NCBI RefSeq assembly: GCF_900215505.1
Contig: NZ_LT907844.1
Location: 4,046,001 to 4,110,000, forward strand
Origin: Cohaesibacter sp. ES.047
GTDB taxonomy: Bacteria; Pseudomonadota; Alphaproteobacteria; Rhizobiales; Cohaesibacteraceae
Direction of reading: 5' to 3'
DNA length: 64,000 nucleotides
Below the pieces are notes generated by a model, which was not told the DNA's origin, did no database searches, and saw only the letters and a program-made list of their open reading frames with translations. The position numbers and the translations under genes are program-made. Positions 62,207-64,000 of this stretch are shown one piece after another (the stretch's first letter is position 1; each line of letters begins with the position of its first letter).

Positions 62207-63262
62207 ATGAATTACGAAAAGAACTATATTGTTATAGATATAAAACGAATTTCTGACGGTAAGTTAAAGTCACAAACGGATCATTGTCGTCGTTCCAGAG
62301 GTAGAATTGACCACTGTGATCTAAAAAGAACGAAGCTGAATAAAACGGTAATTGGTATCGAGAAAGACCCTTATCAATCAGCGAAAAACTATATTGAATC
62401 TCAGAAGGCACATATCCATAAAAGAAATGAAACACCATACACTTCTTTGATCCTGACTGCTTCTCCTGAATTTTTCGATTTAAATCCTGAAAATTCCACT
62501 AGATGGGAAAATATTACCACCAAATGGGTGTTGGAAACATTCGGCAGTAATGCGGTTTATCTTGAATTTCATGAGGATGAAAAAACCAAACACGCTCATT
62601 TAACCGTGGTGCCTACCTATCAAAAATTCCGCAAAGGAAAGCCCGGCAAAGTTTACGTCAGCCACCATGAACACCCTGTGTTTGCCGGTCGTGATAGCTA
62701 TCATCGACTGCTTGATTCATATGAGGCGGTCTGCAAGCCTTTAGGCTTGAGAAGGAGCCGTTCAACAGATACGAGATCACCAACAACCAAAAGTCAACAT
62801 GCCACGGAAATGCTGAACGCAGCTGAAACTGAACTTCAAATATCGCGACGATTGCAGAAACACTCTGTCGAGTTTCTCGAATATTCACGAAATAGGATCG
62901 TGAACGCGGTTGAAGAAAGCGTTGACGCGTTCTTTATCAAAGAAGGTGGCGATCAAAGTGAGTTTGATGCTTTCGAGCGCGGAACTATTGAAATTTGTCC
63001 TCCTCACGGGATAAGTAAAAAGGACCTATCAATCATTGAATCCAGAGGTTCTGTTTCAAGCTTGATCTCTAAAATAATATCTAAACTTCGCGATACAAAG
63101 TATAAATTGGAAAAAGAATATAATAAAAAGATGAAATATATATACGAAAGAGAAAAAACGCTTAACGAAAAAGAGTTTTTAATTACAGAACGAGAAAAGA
63201 CAATAAGCATTGCTGTTCTGATGAGCGCAAGGGAGAGGCAAAGACGTGAAAATTCACGATAA
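62207..63262 (+). CDS. MobV / Mob_Pre-type relaxase
   Basis: 351 residues. The N-terminal ~170 residues form the relaxase: GRIDHCDLKRTKLNK (candidate conserved HxDxxR-like region), then ITTKWVLETFGSNAVYLEFH and HEDEKTKHAHLTVVP, the metal-binding HxDE...HxH motif of PF01076. The C-terminal ~150 residues are charged coiled coil. Cuts oriT to start transfer with help from another element's conjugation machinery. AT-rich, unlike the host. Confidence 0.8.
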   Translation: MNYEKNYIVIDIKRISDGKLKSQTDHCRRSRGRIDHCDLKRTKLNKTVIGIEKDPYQSAKNYIESQKAHIHKRNETPYTSLILTASPEFFDLNPENSTRWENITTKWVLETFGSNAVYLEFHEDEKTKHAHLTVVPTYQKFRKGKPGKVYVSHHEHPVFAGRDSYHRLLDSYEAVCKPLGLRRSRSTDTRSPTTKSQHATEMLNAAETELQISRRLQKHSVEFLEYSRNRIVNAVEESVDAFFIKEGGDQSEFDAFERGTIEICPPHGISKKDLSIIESRGSVSSLISKIISKLRDTKYKLEKEYNKKMKYIYEREKTLNEKEFLITEREKTISIAVLMSARERQRRENSR

Positions 63263-63470
63263 AAACGGTTGACCATGTTTTATATAATGAAATTTTGTAC
63301 GCGCATCCGCTTGGTGTAACAATTTGTGAAACACTATTTTTCGTCGCGTCATTGACAATGGCGCTGATTTATTCATCTTATAACATGCGTTACGGGCGCA
63401 ATATAAGAACGAGTCTTTAATTTCCATAAGGTAGGATTGCCTTGTGGCTTTTCTGCGTTGAGGTCCTAAT
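63263..63470. other. Intergenic region before the Panacea gene
   Basis: 208 AT-rich bases; no ORF supported. Presumably holds the promoter of the DUF4065 gene. Confidence 0.5.
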
Positions 63471-63938
63471 ATGATTTGCGAAGCTGAAAAATATCAGGAA
63501 TCCACCCTTCTTGCAGATTACTTAATATGTGAATCACGCGAGCGTGGAGAACTGTTGACTCCGCTTAAGCTTCAAAAGCTCATGTATTATGCTGACGCTT
63601 GGCATTTGGCGCTTTATGACAAAGAGATAACCCCGGAACAGTTTCAAGCATGGGTCCATGGCCCTGTGGCCTTGTCTCAATATCATCGTTTTAAGGGCTA
63701 CAAATGGCGTCCTATCGACGAAGAAATCGAGAAGCCTGATCTCAAGGTGGAACTGAAGAAACACATTGATGAGGTTATTGATGTTTTCGGCTCTGAAACT
63801 GCGGTTGCTTTGGAAATAATGACGCATAAAGAGCGCCCATGGATTTCCGCTCGTGGCGATATTTCGGAAGATGAGCCTTGTAACGCCTATATCTCAAAGA
63901 AAATCACCAAAGAGTTCTATCAGAAAATTGCCGATTAA
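63471..63938 (+). CDS. Panacea/SocA-like (DUF4065) protein, candidate antitoxin
   Basis: 155 residues. Family features: LADYLICESRERGELLTPLKLQKLMYYADAWHL, FQAWVHGPVALSQYHRFKGY, ISKKITKEFYQKIAD. Panacea domains act as antitoxins or adaptors (SocA in Caulobacter, PanA) paired with diverse toxins. No toxin lies upstream (the preceding gene is the relaxase); a partner would have to lie beyond 64,000. Confidence 0.82.
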   Translation: MICEAEKYQESTLLADYLICESRERGELLTPLKLQKLMYYADAWHLALYDKEITPEQFQAWVHGPVALSQYHRFKGYKWRPIDEEIEKPDLKVELKKHIDEVIDVFGSETAVALEIMTHKERPWISARGDISEDEPCNAYISKKITKEFYQKIAD

Positions 63939-64000
63939 AAAGAAAAAAAACCAAATAGTTTCAAGTACGGGTGTCAAGGCGGCCGTTGCTGATGATGATA

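Noticed and set aside
62207-63262. Relaxase considered as a replication initiator
   Set aside because: The HEDEKTKHAHLTVVP motif and coiled-coil tail fit Mob_Pre, and the gene follows an oriT-like region rather than iterons.

Overview
The window reads as chromosome of an alphaproteobacterium, most likely of the Hyphomicrobiales (Rhizobiales). The evidence is the conserved run rlpA - D,D-carboxypeptidase - tmk - holB - metG - tatD - MBL hydrolase, an aapJQMP general amino-acid transporter, an Omp25-like beta-barrel protein, and an alphaproteobacterial-type LexA box (GTTC-N7-GTTC). Genus cannot be fixed from the sequence alone. Two integrated elements, each beside a tRNA gene, bracket an ordinary housekeeping/metabolic segment.

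Region 1 (1-22,211) is the right part of a P2-like contractile-tail prophage; its left end lies outside the window. Order: baseplate J (partial) and I, fibre genes, a membrane-protein cargo gene boxed by two copies of one 43-bp terminator repeat, sheath, tube, the E/E' tail chaperone with a visible -1 slippery site (T7 at 8634-8640), a secreted-protein cargo gene, then a C4-like antisense RNA / small ORF / BRO-type antirepressor module placed before the tape-measure gene. Tail genes U, X and D follow, then a LexA-boxed zinc-ribbon gene, a RelE/ParE-like toxin overlapping a larger helical partner, and a lysis block (M15 peptidase, LLH-type holin, overlapping spanin-like pair, secreted nuclease, small membrane protein). 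At the right edge are two small leftward genes with palindromic operators and a tyrosine integrase abutting the 3' end of tRNA-Ser(UGA).

Region 2 (22,212-59,492) is mostly host core: cell-wall and replication/translation genes, a divergent FAD oxidase/mnmD pair (split MnmC), mazG, and a PdxA-VOC-TRAP-LacI set that looks catabolic. Then come a GGDEF-EAL protein, a cysteine synthase, an AhpD-like protein, a sulfurtransferase and an outer-membrane protein. A complete IS630-type element is inserted exactly at the stop codon of aapP. The aapJQMP operon, metC, a lipid A / prenyl-phosphate sugar cluster (GT2, LAB_N, PAP2, ArnT-like) and a DUF938 methyltransferase follow, and an AT-richer gene of unknown function lies next to tRNA-Arg.

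Region 3 (59,703-64,000) begins at tRNA-Arg(UCU) and looks like an integrative mobilizable element running off the right edge: integrase with three GGTTTACAG repeats at 11-bp spacing, excisionase-like protein, membrane protein, a region of four consecutive perfect inverted repeats (candidate oriT), a MobV/Mob_Pre-type relaxase and a Panacea/SocA-like (DUF4065) protein. No CRISPR array or rRNA gene was seen.
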